38,915 nt of DNA from Treponema sp. Lineage in GTDB: Bacteria; Spirochaetota; Spirochaetia; Treponematales; Treponemataceae. Location of the stretch: NCBI GenBank assembly GCA_017549025.1, contig JAFYWB010000059.1, forward strand, positions 1 through 38,915, read 5' to 3'. Both the position numbers and the translations under genes were made by a program. Positions 1-7,310 of the stretch are shown here, piece after piece (position 1 is the first letter of the stretch; every line of letters begins with the position of its first letter). The notes under the pieces were generated by a model that had not been told where the DNA came from, did no database searches, and saw only the letters and a program-made list of their open reading frames with translations.

Positions 1-80
1 GTGGAGCCGCTGGTGGTACAGGTCCTAACAAGGGTACTGCCGAGGACGTAAGCTACGAAGTTGTAGACGACGACAAATAA
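1..80 (+). CDS. dnaK: Chaperone DnaK (Hsp70), C-terminal end only
   Basis: Only the last 25 codons and the TAA stop (78-80) are inside the window; the reading frame starts at base 3. The tail is a Gly/Ala/Thr-rich stretch followed by an acidic end, EDVSYEVVDDDK. This is the usual form of the disordered DnaK C-terminus, with its conserved acidic peptide after a glycine-rich linker. DnaK is the ATP-driven cytoplasmic Hsp70 and works with the DnaJ encoded next. The call rests on this short tail and on the neighbour, so it is likely but not proven. Confidence 0.8.
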   Translation, partial: GAAGGTGPNKGTAEDVSYEVVDDDK

Positions 81-97
81 GTTCGTTAAATAAAAGC

Positions 98-157
98 GAG
101 GCGGGGAGTGATATACAAGACAAGCCCCGCCTCAACTTGTATAAGCCGTCGTTTTTT
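98..157 (+). terminator. Hairpins between dnaK and dnaJ, possible weak terminator or attenuator
   Basis: A perfect 9-bp stem (gaggcgggg at 98-106 with ccccgcctc at 125-133) encloses an 18-nt loop. Part of that loop (atacaag, 113-119) can instead pair with cttgtat (136-142), so two mutually exclusive hairpins are possible. A T run lies at 152-157. The arrangement would allow partial termination, so that less dnaJ than dnaK is transcribed; that function is inference. Confidence 0.45.
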
Positions 158-192
158 ATAGCGGCGGTATTTTTGTTAATGGAAGGCATATA

Positions 193-1323
193 ATGGCAAA
201 GCGGGATTATTACGAAGTTCTGGGTGTCCAAAAAAACGCTACAAAAGATGAAATAAAGAAAGGATACCGAAAATTAGCAGTCCAATACCACCCGGACAAA
301 AATCCAGGAGACAAGGAGGCGGAGGAAAAATTCAAGGAGGCCACAGAGGCTTATGAGATTCTTTCCGACGAGCAAAAACGTCAGATTTACGATCAGTACG
401 GTTTTGCTGGCCTTGAAGGAATGGGGGGTGGTGGTGGCGGTTATTCCCATGCCTATGCTGACTTTAGCGACCTGTTCGAGGGCTTTGACCTTGGCGGTAT
501 TTTTGGCAACATCTTTGGTGGTGGCAACGGTGGCCGCCGTCGTTCTCCCGATGCTCCCAATCAAGGGGCCAGCCTTCGTTATGATTTGGAAATCAGCTTT
601 AAGGAAGCCGTGTACGGTACTGAAAAGCAGATTCAGTTCCAGCACACGGAGCCCTGTGAAAGCTGCCAGGGAACAGGTGGTGCCAATGGTGCCCAGCGAA
701 AGACCTGTGGAACCTGTGGTGGTTCTGGTCAGGTACGCAGAAACACTGGTTTCTTTGCCTTTGCCCAAACCTGTCCCACCTGTGGTGGCGATGGTTCTGT
801 CATAGACAATCCTTGTAAGGTTTGTGGTGGCTCTGGTCTCCAGCCAAAACGAAAGAAGATTAACATTCAGATTCCTGCTGGAGCTGACAACGGCAAGCGG
901 ATTACCATTCCCCGTCAGGGTGATGCTGGCCGCAATGGTGGGCCTGCAGGTGACTTGATTATTGTGGTGCATGTAACTCGCCACCAGTATTTTGAGCGCA
1001 GTGGTAACGACTTGTATTGTGCTGTGCCCATTTCTGCCACTCAGGCCATCCTTGGGGCTGACATCAACGTAACCTCCTTGGATGACAAGAAGTTAAAGCT
1101 TAAAATTCCTGCTGGTACTCCCCACGGAAAACTCCTTCGCTTGCGAAACGAGGGAGTTCCCTTCAGTGGCACCAATAAAAAGGGTGACCTGTACATCAAG
1201 GTTTTGGTGGAAGTGCCCACAAAGCTTTCTTCAAAGCAGAAGGATTTGCTGAAGGAGTTTATGGAAATAGAAAATCCCTCCGACGCACCCCTTCCAAAAG
1301 CTCTATCCGAATTGCAGAATTAA
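193..1323 (+). CDS. dnaJ: Chaperone protein DnaJ (Hsp40)
   Basis: Co-chaperone that delivers unfolded substrates to DnaK and stimulates its ATPase in the cytoplasm. The 376 residues show the full type I layout. The J-domain is at about 1-70 with the essential His33-Pro-Asp35, followed by a Gly/Phe-rich linker at about 71-115. The zinc-binding region has four CxxCxGxG repeats starting at Cys155, Cys172, Cys194 and Cys208, all intact. The C-terminal substrate-binding domain follows. The ATG at 193 is preceded by ggaagg at 181-186. It lies about 110 bp after dnaK, in the usual dnaK-dnaJ order, and is followed by a terminator. Length and motifs are normal for the family. Confidence 0.97.
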   Translation: MAKRDYYEVLGVQKNATKDEIKKGYRKLAVQYHPDKNPGDKEAEEKFKEATEAYEILSDEQKRQIYDQYGFAGLEGMGGGGGGYSHAYADFSDLFEGFDLGGIFGNIFGGGNGGRRRSPDAPNQGASLRYDLEISFKEAVYGTEKQIQFQHTEPCESCQGTGGANGAQRKTCGTCGGSGQVRRNTGFFAFAQTCPTCGGDGSVIDNPCKVCGGSGLQPKRKKINIQIPAGADNGKRITIPRQGDAGRNGGPAGDLIIVVHVTRHQYFERSGNDLYCAVPISATQAILGADINVTSLDDKKLKLKIPAGTPHGKLLRLRNEGVPFSGTNKKGDLYIKVLVEVPTKLSSKQKDLLKEFMEIENPSDAPLPKALSELQN

Positions 1324-1335
1324 TTTTTTGTTTAC

Positions 1336-1377
1336 AGCCTCTTGAAATGTCTTTACGCTTCAAGAGGCTCTGTATTT
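1336..1377 (+). terminator. Intrinsic terminator after dnaJ
   Basis: Perfect 11-bp inverted repeat (agcctcttgaa 1336-1346, ttcaagaggct 1359-1369) with a 12-nt loop, followed by ctgtatttt. It closes the dnaK-dnaJ unit. Confidence 0.8.
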
Positions 1378-1461
1378 TCAATGACTAACCTCTTAGTAAG
1401 TCCCATACCTTTTGTAAGCAACCTCCATACGTACGTTTTTGTTTCATTTTTTTAAATAGTA

Positions 1462-1470
1462 TGTTATAAT
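1462..1470 (+). promoter_or_regulatory. Extended -10 promoter for the partner-switching operon
   Basis: TG at 1462-1463, one base, then a perfect TATAAT at 1465-1470. The matching -35 (tttcat, 1442-1447) is poor, which is typical where an extended -10 compensates. The predicted start at about 1477 gives a leader of about 77 nt before the ATG at 1554. Confidence 0.6.
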
Positions 1471-1512
1471 CAATGATAGTTTTGTCTTGAAGGCCAAGTC
1501 CTTTGTAAAAAT

Positions 1513-1548
1513 CTTTGAACCACCCAGTTGGGTGCAAAGAATAAGGAG
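1513..1548 (+). promoter_or_regulatory. Leader hairpin next to the ribosome binding site
   Basis: CTTTG (1513-1517) pairs with CAAAG (1535-1539), and inside it CACCC (1521-1525) pairs with GGGTG (1530-1534) around an AGTT tetraloop. The stem ends 3 nt before the AAGGAG ribosome binding site (1543-1548) of the first phosphatase gene. It could affect translation initiation; that is inference. Confidence 0.4.
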
Positions 1549-1553
1549 TTTAT

Positions 1554-2933
1554 ATGCTTAAAGCTAGACAGCGATTTTGTCTGTTTTGCATAGACACTGT
1601 AATTGCTGCTATTTTCATACTGCTGAGTATTTATTTGATTCCCAAAGCCGGCTGGGGATTCACCCTTCTGTGTTCTGTGATTCTGTTCTTTTCTCTTGAG
1701 CTCATTGGCGACGCCTTGGTAAAGTACTTTTTCTCTAAAATCGACGATTCAGTTTTGCAAAAGGGTACCACCTCCCTTATTTCGGATTTTATCCAACGAT
1801 TGCGGTTCTGCTATTCTTTGGAAGATTTCTTTGAGGCAGTGGGAGAGGTGCTGGAGGTGCAGGGAGACTGCTCCGTTTTGTTTATCAATCGAAACAACAA
1901 TTACGTCTTGTACAACAGCCCCGACAAGCTTACCTGTAAGACGGAAACCATGGATACCTTGGACATAAACTTTTCCGATGTGAAAACTGACGGTGTGTAC
2001 TTTATCGACAAGGATTTTGGTCTTACCACTGTTTACAAGTCCACACGAGGCTTCTTTTTGGTAAAGGGTGACTACCATCTGTATATTTTCTGCAAATATA
2101 CCCATCTGTTTGATAAGGTAATCTACAAGACGCTTTTTGAAGAATACATCCGATTTTTGAACCGACAAGAAATCATTACTAATTTGAGTGAAATCACAGA
2201 GCTTTCTCGGGAATGGACAATGCTGGCTGATGTTCAAAAGTCCTTTTTACCTGTGGTAATGCCAGAAGTACGCCGACTGGAGCTTGCGTCTTATTTTAAG
2301 CCCTTGGTAAACGTTTCAGGAGATTATTACACGGTGTTGCCTCTCGATGAGCATAAGACCCTAGTAATGCTGGGAGACGTGTCTGGTAAGGGATTGGCGG
2401 CAGCCTTGGTTATGGGCTTGGTGCTGAATACGGTAAAAATTATGGATGATAAGGAAGATTTGGCAAATGTCATCTATTCCATTGACCGTGCTATCAAGGA
2501 CATGAAGTTTCAGGATAAATACACCGTTCTTTTTATTGGTATCATTGACACGGAAAAAATGACTATCCGCTACGTAAATGCTTCTATGTCAGATCCAATT
2601 ATTGTAACCCGTTCTCCTGAAGGCTATCGAATTAAGCCCCTTTCTTCAAACTGTTCCTTGATTGGTATTATCGATTTGGATACTGTGGTGGTGGCTGAGC
2701 AAAAATTGTTCCGTGGAGACTTGATTCTCATGGCCTCCGACGGTATTTCTGAAGCCATGGATAAGGATGGCGTGGAGCTGGGGACAACGGATATGTATTT
2801 AACAACCATCAAAAATAGTGCCAACAAGTCTGCCAGTAGCTTTGTGTCAGATTTAGCGAATCTTGTTGTGTCTCATTCTGATGGTCATCTTCGTGACGAC
2901 GTTACCATGCTGGTGGCAAAGGTTGAAGGCTAA
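1554..2933 (+). CDS. Membrane-anchored SpoIIE/RsbU-type PP2C serine phosphatase
   Basis: Predicted to dephosphorylate an anti-sigma-factor antagonist, probably the STAS protein two genes downstream, and so release a sigma factor or other target. The 459 residues begin with two hydrophobic segments (about 8-30 and 34-56), then a central sensor-like region of about 150 residues resembling a GAF fold. The C-terminal SpoIIE phosphatase domain runs from about 235 to 458. Metal-binding acidic residues are present in SGDYY (Asp257), GDVSGKG (Asp275), SDG (Asp396) and DDVT (Asp448, Asp449). The start follows a clear AAGGAG. The stop overlaps the next start as TAATG, so the two are translationally coupled. 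It is first in a four-gene operon. The stimulus it senses cannot be read from the sequence. Confidence 0.85.
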   Translation: MLKARQRFCLFCIDTVIAAIFILLSIYLIPKAGWGFTLLCSVILFFSLELIGDALVKYFFSKIDDSVLQKGTTSLISDFIQRLRFCYSLEDFFEAVGEVLEVQGDCSVLFINRNNNYVLYNSPDKLTCKTETMDTLDINFSDVKTDGVYFIDKDFGLTTVYKSTRGFFLVKGDYHLYIFCKYTHLFDKVIYKTLFEEYIRFLNRQEIITNLSEITELSREWTMLADVQKSFLPVVMPEVRRLELASYFKPLVNVSGDYYTVLPLDEHKTLVMLGDVSGKGLAAALVMGLVLNTVKIMDDKEDLANVIYSIDRAIKDMKFQDKYTVLFIGIIDTEKMTIRYVNASMSDPIIVTRSPEGYRIKPLSSNCSLIGIIDLDTVVVAEQKLFRGDLILMASDGISEAMDKDGVELGTTDMYLTTIKNSANKSASSFVSDLANLVVSHSDGHLRDDVTMLVAKVEG

Positions 2934-5098
2934 TGGTATATATAATTCTTAACGGTGTATTGTGTGTGTTCCTAATTGCATATTCCTATGCGGTGGATCG
3001 GAAGAAAATGATTGAATACGGAATGACTGTTAACAGCATTCTCTTTCTCTTTTCCTATACTCTTGCTGTTTTTTTGAATCTCCTGCTCATTAATTTCTTT
3101 CCCAACTATACCATGATGTTCATGTTGGTGCGTGTTTCAGAAATATTGGAAAAATTCTTCCTGTTGAATTTCTGTCTCAGCATTATGGCATATCCTTCCT
3201 TCAAAAAAACTAAGATTGGGCTTTTATTGGAAATCCTTATTACAGGGGCTTTCATATACATTGTGTTCAAAAGTACCCTCAGTATTGTAACCTCAAAAAA
3301 CACAGGCTTGCAATTTTATACTCAATATTTGACACCTACCTCCTTGTTTAGATGGCAGACAGTATGGAATATCCTGTTCCACTATATTTTCCCAGGAGTT
3401 GCTGCCCTGTACATCTTCGTCCGACCAGCAAATACAAAAAATAAGCTGGAGCAGGAGCGATTGGTTGTTCATTTGGTGGCCTTGTTAGCTGTTGTTTTGT
3501 CCTATGTAGCCTTTACTGCTGCCACTAAAATTGCACCATTCTTCTATTCTTTGAAAGGCTTCGGTTATTTGGTGGGAATTTATCTTGCGTACAATGCATC
3601 AAAAATTCACATTGTAAACGACTTCAAGACACTGCTGATGAAATTTCTGCAGATTTTCTGGATTTACGTTGTTCCTGCTATTTTGCTGGGTGTGGTAATG
3701 ATCTTTATCTCCAAGTATAAGGATGAAAACCTTCTGCTGTTCTTGGCCATTGTTTCCCCTGTGTTAGTGGCAATTTTCTTGAGAACCAATGTCCTTCCCC
3801 AGATTTTTTCTCGCCGAGGGAATACTATTACAGTGGGATACGAGAAGGCGCTGGAAAAAAAGCTTGCGGATTTGGAGTACAACCTTTCCGTGGAGAACTT
3901 TGGTAATCAGGTGAGCACTATTCTTGCTTCGGAAGTAAAGTGTACTGGAATAAATATTCTTATCAGCAACGGAAATGAGTTTGCCAGTGTCTATAGCTCC
4001 TATCCATCCATCAAAAGTCTGCCCTTGGAATATCCAGCCTTTGACGTGATGATGGGTGTTGGGCGTCAAGTTGCCTTCAAGAATCAGCTGGAATCCCACC
4101 ATGCTCTTGCTGGTGCTCGAGCTGGTCTTACTGAAATCTTTGAAAAGGATAGCTCTGAAGCCTGTATCCTGTTGGCAGAAGGATATCGTATTTTTGGTAT
4201 TATCCTTTTGAATGAGAAGGAATTAGGAAACGACTACAATAAATACGACTACAACACCTTTACCAAATTGTATCCCCATTTCTTTATGATTGGTTATTAC
4301 ATGAACAGTGTGGCCAACGAGGGTGTTATTGGTACCATTAACCGTGAAATCAAGATGTCGGACCAGGTTATCCACTCCATTCAGGAAAATATGGACTTTA
4401 TTCGCAATCCCAAGATTGATGTTGGCTACATGATGAAGCCTGCACGAAACATTGGTGGAGAATTCATCGACTTCATTCGCCTTACGGATACTCGCCATAT
4501 TGTAATCCTTGGTTCTATGAGTGGTAAGGGAATTACTGCTAGTATGTCCATGGTGATTATGAAGTCCATTATCCGAACCTTTTTGTCGGACATTCATGAT
4601 TTTAAGGAATTGATTCAGCGGATAAATCACTTTATTCGCTTTAACCTGCCACGGGGAACCTTCTTTGCAGGAGTTTTTGCTTTGTTGGACTTCTCCGACA
4701 ATATGATGTATTACATTAACTGCGGTGTTCCAACCTTGATGCTGTACACACAGTCCTACAACAATGTTATCGAGATTCAAGGTGACGGCCGTGTGTTGGG
4801 ATTTGTGCCAGACATCAGTAAGTACGCAAAGGTAAAGAAAATTAAGCTGAATCCCGGTGACGTGATTTTTGCCTGTACCGACGGTTTGATTGAGTCCCAG
4901 TCCCTGCGTGGAGAGTCCTTTGGTAAGGCTCGTCTCCAGAAATCAATTATGGACAATTTGAGCTATTCTTCCAACAAAATCACTCAGTTTACCTACGAGA
5001 ATTTGAGGGATTTTACTTCCAAGGAACAGGAGGCCGACATTACCTGTTTGGCCATGAAGATTTTTGCCGATAAGGGTGGAGCAAATGGAACAACTTAA
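2933..5098 (+). CDS. Polytopic membrane protein with a degenerate SpoIIE-type phosphatase domain
   Basis: 721 residues. About eight hydrophobic segments occupy residues 1-290, a GAF-like soluble region covers roughly 320-450, and a SpoIIE/PP2C domain covers roughly 490-715. The phosphatase core is recognisable, but key metal positions are changed. The usual GGDFYD reads GGEFID (Glu510), and the usual GDxSGxG reads GSMSGKG, with Ser528 in place of the metal-bridging Asp. Later acidic residues remain (TDG Asp650, AD Asp702). It overlaps the upstream phosphatase by one base and the STAS gene by 14 bases. It may be a pseudophosphatase that senses or regulates, or an enzyme with altered metal use; the sequence alone does not decide. 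Confidence 0.8.
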   Translation: MVYIILNGVLCVFLIAYSYAVDRKKMIEYGMTVNSILFLFSYTLAVFLNLLLINFFPNYTMMFMLVRVSEILEKFFLLNFCLSIMAYPSFKKTKIGLLLEILITGAFIYIVFKSTLSIVTSKNTGLQFYTQYLTPTSLFRWQTVWNILFHYIFPGVAALYIFVRPANTKNKLEQERLVVHLVALLAVVLSYVAFTAATKIAPFFYSLKGFGYLVGIYLAYNASKIHIVNDFKTLLMKFLQIFWIYVVPAILLGVVMIFISKYKDENLLLFLAIVSPVLVAIFLRTNVLPQIFSRRGNTITVGYEKALEKKLADLEYNLSVENFGNQVSTILASEVKCTGINILISNGNEFASVYSSYPSIKSLPLEYPAFDVMMGVGRQVAFKNQLESHHALAGARAGLTEIFEKDSSEACILLAEGYRIFGIILLNEKELGNDYNKYDYNTFTKLYPHFFMIGYYMNSVANEGVIGTINREIKMSDQVIHSIQENMDFIRNPKIDVGYMMKPARNIGGEFIDFIRLTDTRHIVILGSMSGKGITASMSMVIMKSIIRTFLSDIHDFKELIQRINHFIRFNLPRGTFFAGVFALLDFSDNMMYYINCGVPTLMLYTQSYNNVIEIQGDGRVLGFVPDISKYAKVKKIKLNPGDVIFACTDGLIESQSLRGESFGKARLQKSIMDNLSYSSNKITQFTYENLRDFTSKEQEADITCLAMKIFADKGGANGTT

Positions 5099-5411
5099 AA
5101 TTCAAGAAAAAAAAGGTGCCAACTACAGCTTGTTGGAATTATTTGGTGTTCTTGACTCCTATAATTTTATGGAGCTTCAGCAAAAAGCCTTTACCCTCAT
5201 AAAGGAAAAGAATCTGATTCTTGATTTATCCAACTTGACTGCTATGGATTCTTCTGGATTAAGTGCAATTCTTGGCTCCAGTACCTTGGGAATGGAGTTT
5301 GGAAGGATGCTGTATATCATGAATCCCTCCAGTGAAGCTCGCAAGGCTTTAGAATCAACTGGTTTTATGGACATGTTTAATATAATTTTCAGCGTGACGG
5401 AGGTAGTTTAG
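5085..5411 (+). CDS. STAS-domain anti-sigma factor antagonist (SpoIIAA/RsbV type)
   Basis: Small cytoplasmic switch protein of 108 residues. When unphosphorylated, such proteins bind an anti-sigma kinase and free its sigma factor. The STAS core is present, with LDLSNLTAMDSSGL at 46-59. By alignment with Bacillus SpoIIAA, Ser56 in the DSSG motif is the phosphorylation site. I chose the ATG at 5085, preceded by aagggtgg, over an upstream TTG at 5064 that lies deeper inside the preceding gene. It follows two SpoIIE-type phosphatases, which fits a partner-switching module. No RsbW-like kinase gene is found in the window, so the kinase partner must be elsewhere. Confidence 0.9.
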   Translation: MEQLKIQEKKGANYSLLELFGVLDSYNFMELQQKAFTLIKEKNLILDLSNLTAMDSSGLSAILGSSTLGMEFGRMLYIMNPSSEARKALESTGFMDMFNIIFSVTEVV

Positions 5412-6254
5412 TTGAACAAGTGGGTAAGCATTGTCTTGGTGGCCCTTCTGTGTATCAGTTCAGCTGCCTGTCAGCGAGGAAAACCTATTACCGAAAAAAA
5501 TGGAGCAAGCGGTACTGTGAGTAAGGTCCAAATCCAATCCCTAGAGCAGGAAAAAGTATCTGCTGAAATGGATAAACTAGTTCGGGTGTTTGCTTCCCTG
5601 TCTCAGCGGACTCGTGACGGCATTGTAAACGGAGATTCCCAGGAGTTTTTAGCCGATCTGCAGCAGGTTTTGGAAGCAGATACCGACAACCTTTTGACCT
5701 TGGTGGACAAGCAGCACTATCTTGCCGCCGATTTTGTTCCTTCCGATATTGTTGCCTTAAAGGCTAATGATTTTTATCTTTTGAATCGCAATGATCTTTC
5801 CCTGCGTTTACCTGTGGAACAGGCGGTGCGAAAAATGGCTTCGGCGGCAAAGAAGGAGGGAATCAACCTGGTGGTAAGCTCCACCTATCGCTCCTACGAT
5901 TACCAAAAAAATTTGTATGAACGTAATGTTCGCCAGCTGGGTAAGGAGGTTGCAGACCGAGAATCAGCTCCTCCTGGGGCAAGTCAGCACCAGCTGGGAG
6001 TGGCGGTGGACTTTGGCTCCATTACCGATGACTTTGCCCAAACAAAGCAGGGAAGATGGCTTGCAGAAAATGCTGGAGACTACGGTTGGTCTTTGTCCTT
6101 CCCCGACGGCTATGAGGATGTGACAGGCTACCGTTGGGAGTGCTGGCATTATCGCTATATTGGTGTGACGGCAGTGGAGTTCCAGAAAAAGTGGTTCTCC
6201 GACGTGCAGCAATTTATGCTAGAATTTATTCACGCTTGGAAAACCGTTCAATAA
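5412..6254 (+). CDS. VanY/M15B-type D-alanyl-D-alanine carboxypeptidase, probable lipoprotein
   Basis: Predicted zinc peptidase that trims the terminal D-Ala of peptidoglycan stems in the periplasm. Of 280 residues, the first 20 form a signal peptide ending SSAAC, a relaxed spirochaetal lipobox with Cys20 as the lipidated residue. The catalytic M15B domain covers about 130-255. It has SQHQLGVAVDFG (zinc ligands His193 and Asp200) and ECWHYRY (Glu243 and ligand His246). The start is TTG at 5412, supported by GGAGGT at 5399-5404 and by directly abutting the STAS stop codon. It is last in the phosphatase/STAS operon, before a strong terminator, so wall remodelling may share control with the signalling genes. 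Confidence 0.88.
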   Translation: MNKWVSIVLVALLCISSAACQRGKPITEKNGASGTVSKVQIQSLEQEKVSAEMDKLVRVFASLSQRTRDGIVNGDSQEFLADLQQVLEADTDNLLTLVDKQHYLAADFVPSDIVALKANDFYLLNRNDLSLRLPVEQAVRKMASAAKKEGINLVVSSTYRSYDYQKNLYERNVRQLGKEVADRESAPPGASQHQLGVAVDFGSITDDFAQTKQGRWLAENAGDYGWSLSFPDGYEDVTGYRWECWHYRYIGVTAVEFQKKWFSDVQQFMLEFIHAWKTVQ

Positions 6255-6261
6255 TAACCTA

Positions 6262-6301
6262 CCAGCTACTGGAATAAATTTCTGGTAGCTGGATTTTTTT
6301 T
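6262..6301 (+). terminator. Intrinsic terminator after the partner-switching operon
   Basis: ccagctac (6262-6269) pairs with gtagctgg (6285-6292), followed by A and eight T residues. It separates this operon from the convergent transporter gene. Confidence 0.9.
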
Positions 6302-6329
6302 AGGTTCTTTGTTTTATAGAACAGTCTTG

Positions 6330-7307
6330 TTATAAGTCTGATTCAGAAAGTCCAAATTGTTCTTGGGAATGGTGTTCGCCATGACCTGCTGGCTCCATGT
6401 GAACTACAATGTCATACACTTCGGGAATTGCCTTTCGTACCACTGATTCTACTTGCTCTGCTAGCTCGTGGGCATCGTGGAGGGTAATGTCTGGATCTAC
6501 TTCGATATCCATGTCAATGTCCCACAGGGATGCAATTTTTCTGATTCGCACTCGATGAGGATTGGATACTCCTTCCACTCTTTTTACGGCGTTAAAAAGC
6601 CGATGATACAGTTCTTTATCTAGATTTCCATCCATCAGCTCCAAATTCATCTGCAAGAAGATGGAAATGGCATTCTTTAAAACCCACAGTCCCACCAAAA
6701 AGGCCACCACTGGGTCCAAAATAGGCAACGAGAAGATTTTTGCTCCTGCCAAACCCACCAGCACGGAAATGGAGATGATGCTGTCTGTGACCATGTTCTT
6801 CGCATTGGCAAGAATCATGATACTACCAGCTTTTTTTCCCAGTCGATATTGTGACCAGGCTAAAAGTAGCTTTCCTGCTATGGAAATAAGGGAAACAATC
6901 AGAAGAATGGTGCTGGTTGCCGTAATTTGGGTAGTTTCCGTACCTTGAACCAGCTGGATAATGTATTGTAGGAGCTTGCCACCAGCAGAAAGACTAAGCT
7001 GCATTCCCGCATAAAAGATGATGAAGGCTACCACCATGGTGGCGGTAGTTTCTGCGCGGCCGTGTCCCCAAGGATGCTGTTGGTCAGAGGGCTGCTGGAT
7101 TATCCTGCTGATAATTAAGGTCATGCAGGCAATACTTACGTCGGTGGCAGAATCAAGGCCGTCACCAAGGACTGCAAGGCTTCCAGCCATACTGCCCGCC
7201 ACAATCTTGATGACAGCCAAGGAAAGATTACCCCAAAGGGCAATCCAGCCAGCCAGAGAAATGAGTTTCATTCGGGATGTTTCCGATATCTTCTGTGGCT
7301 GGCTCAT
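6330..7307 (-). CDS. Cation diffusion facilitator (CDF) metal efflux transporter
   Basis: Inner-membrane proton-coupled exporter of divalent metals, 325 residues. Six transmembrane segments lie in roughly the first 215 residues and a cytoplasmic ferredoxin-like metal-binding domain is at about 220-310. In TM2 the metal site is DSATD (Asp52, Asp56). The loop motif DQQHPWGHGRAE (Asp75, His78, His82) matches the site-B region of E. coli YiiP. In TM5 the zinc-type HxxxD is replaced by Asn171-x3-Asp175. The C-terminus is His-rich (HGEHH). The start is 3 bp after the leuS stop, so it is probably co-transcribed with leuS. Metal specificity is uncertain; the Asn makes a purely zinc role less likely. 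Confidence 0.9.
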   Translation of the reverse strand: MSQPQKISETSRMKLISLAGWIALWGNLSLAVIKIVAGSMAGSLAVLGDGLDSATDVSIACMTLIISRIIQQPSDQQHPWGHGRAETTATMVVAFIIFYAGMQLSLSAGGKLLQYIIQLVQGTETTQITATSTILLIVSLISIAGKLLLAWSQYRLGKKAGSIMILANAKNMVTDSIISISVLVGLAGAKIFSLPILDPVVAFLVGLWVLKNAISIFLQMNLELMDGNLDKELYHRLFNAVKRVEGVSNPHRVRIRKIASLWDIDMDIEVDPDITLHDAHELAEQVESVVRKAIPEVYDIVVHMEPAGHGEHHSQEQFGLSESDL

Positions 7308-7310
7308 GGA

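Noticed and set aside
5064-5084. Earlier TTG start for the STAS protein
   Set aside because: It would add seven residues not typical of the family; the ATG at 5085 has a well-placed ribosome binding site.
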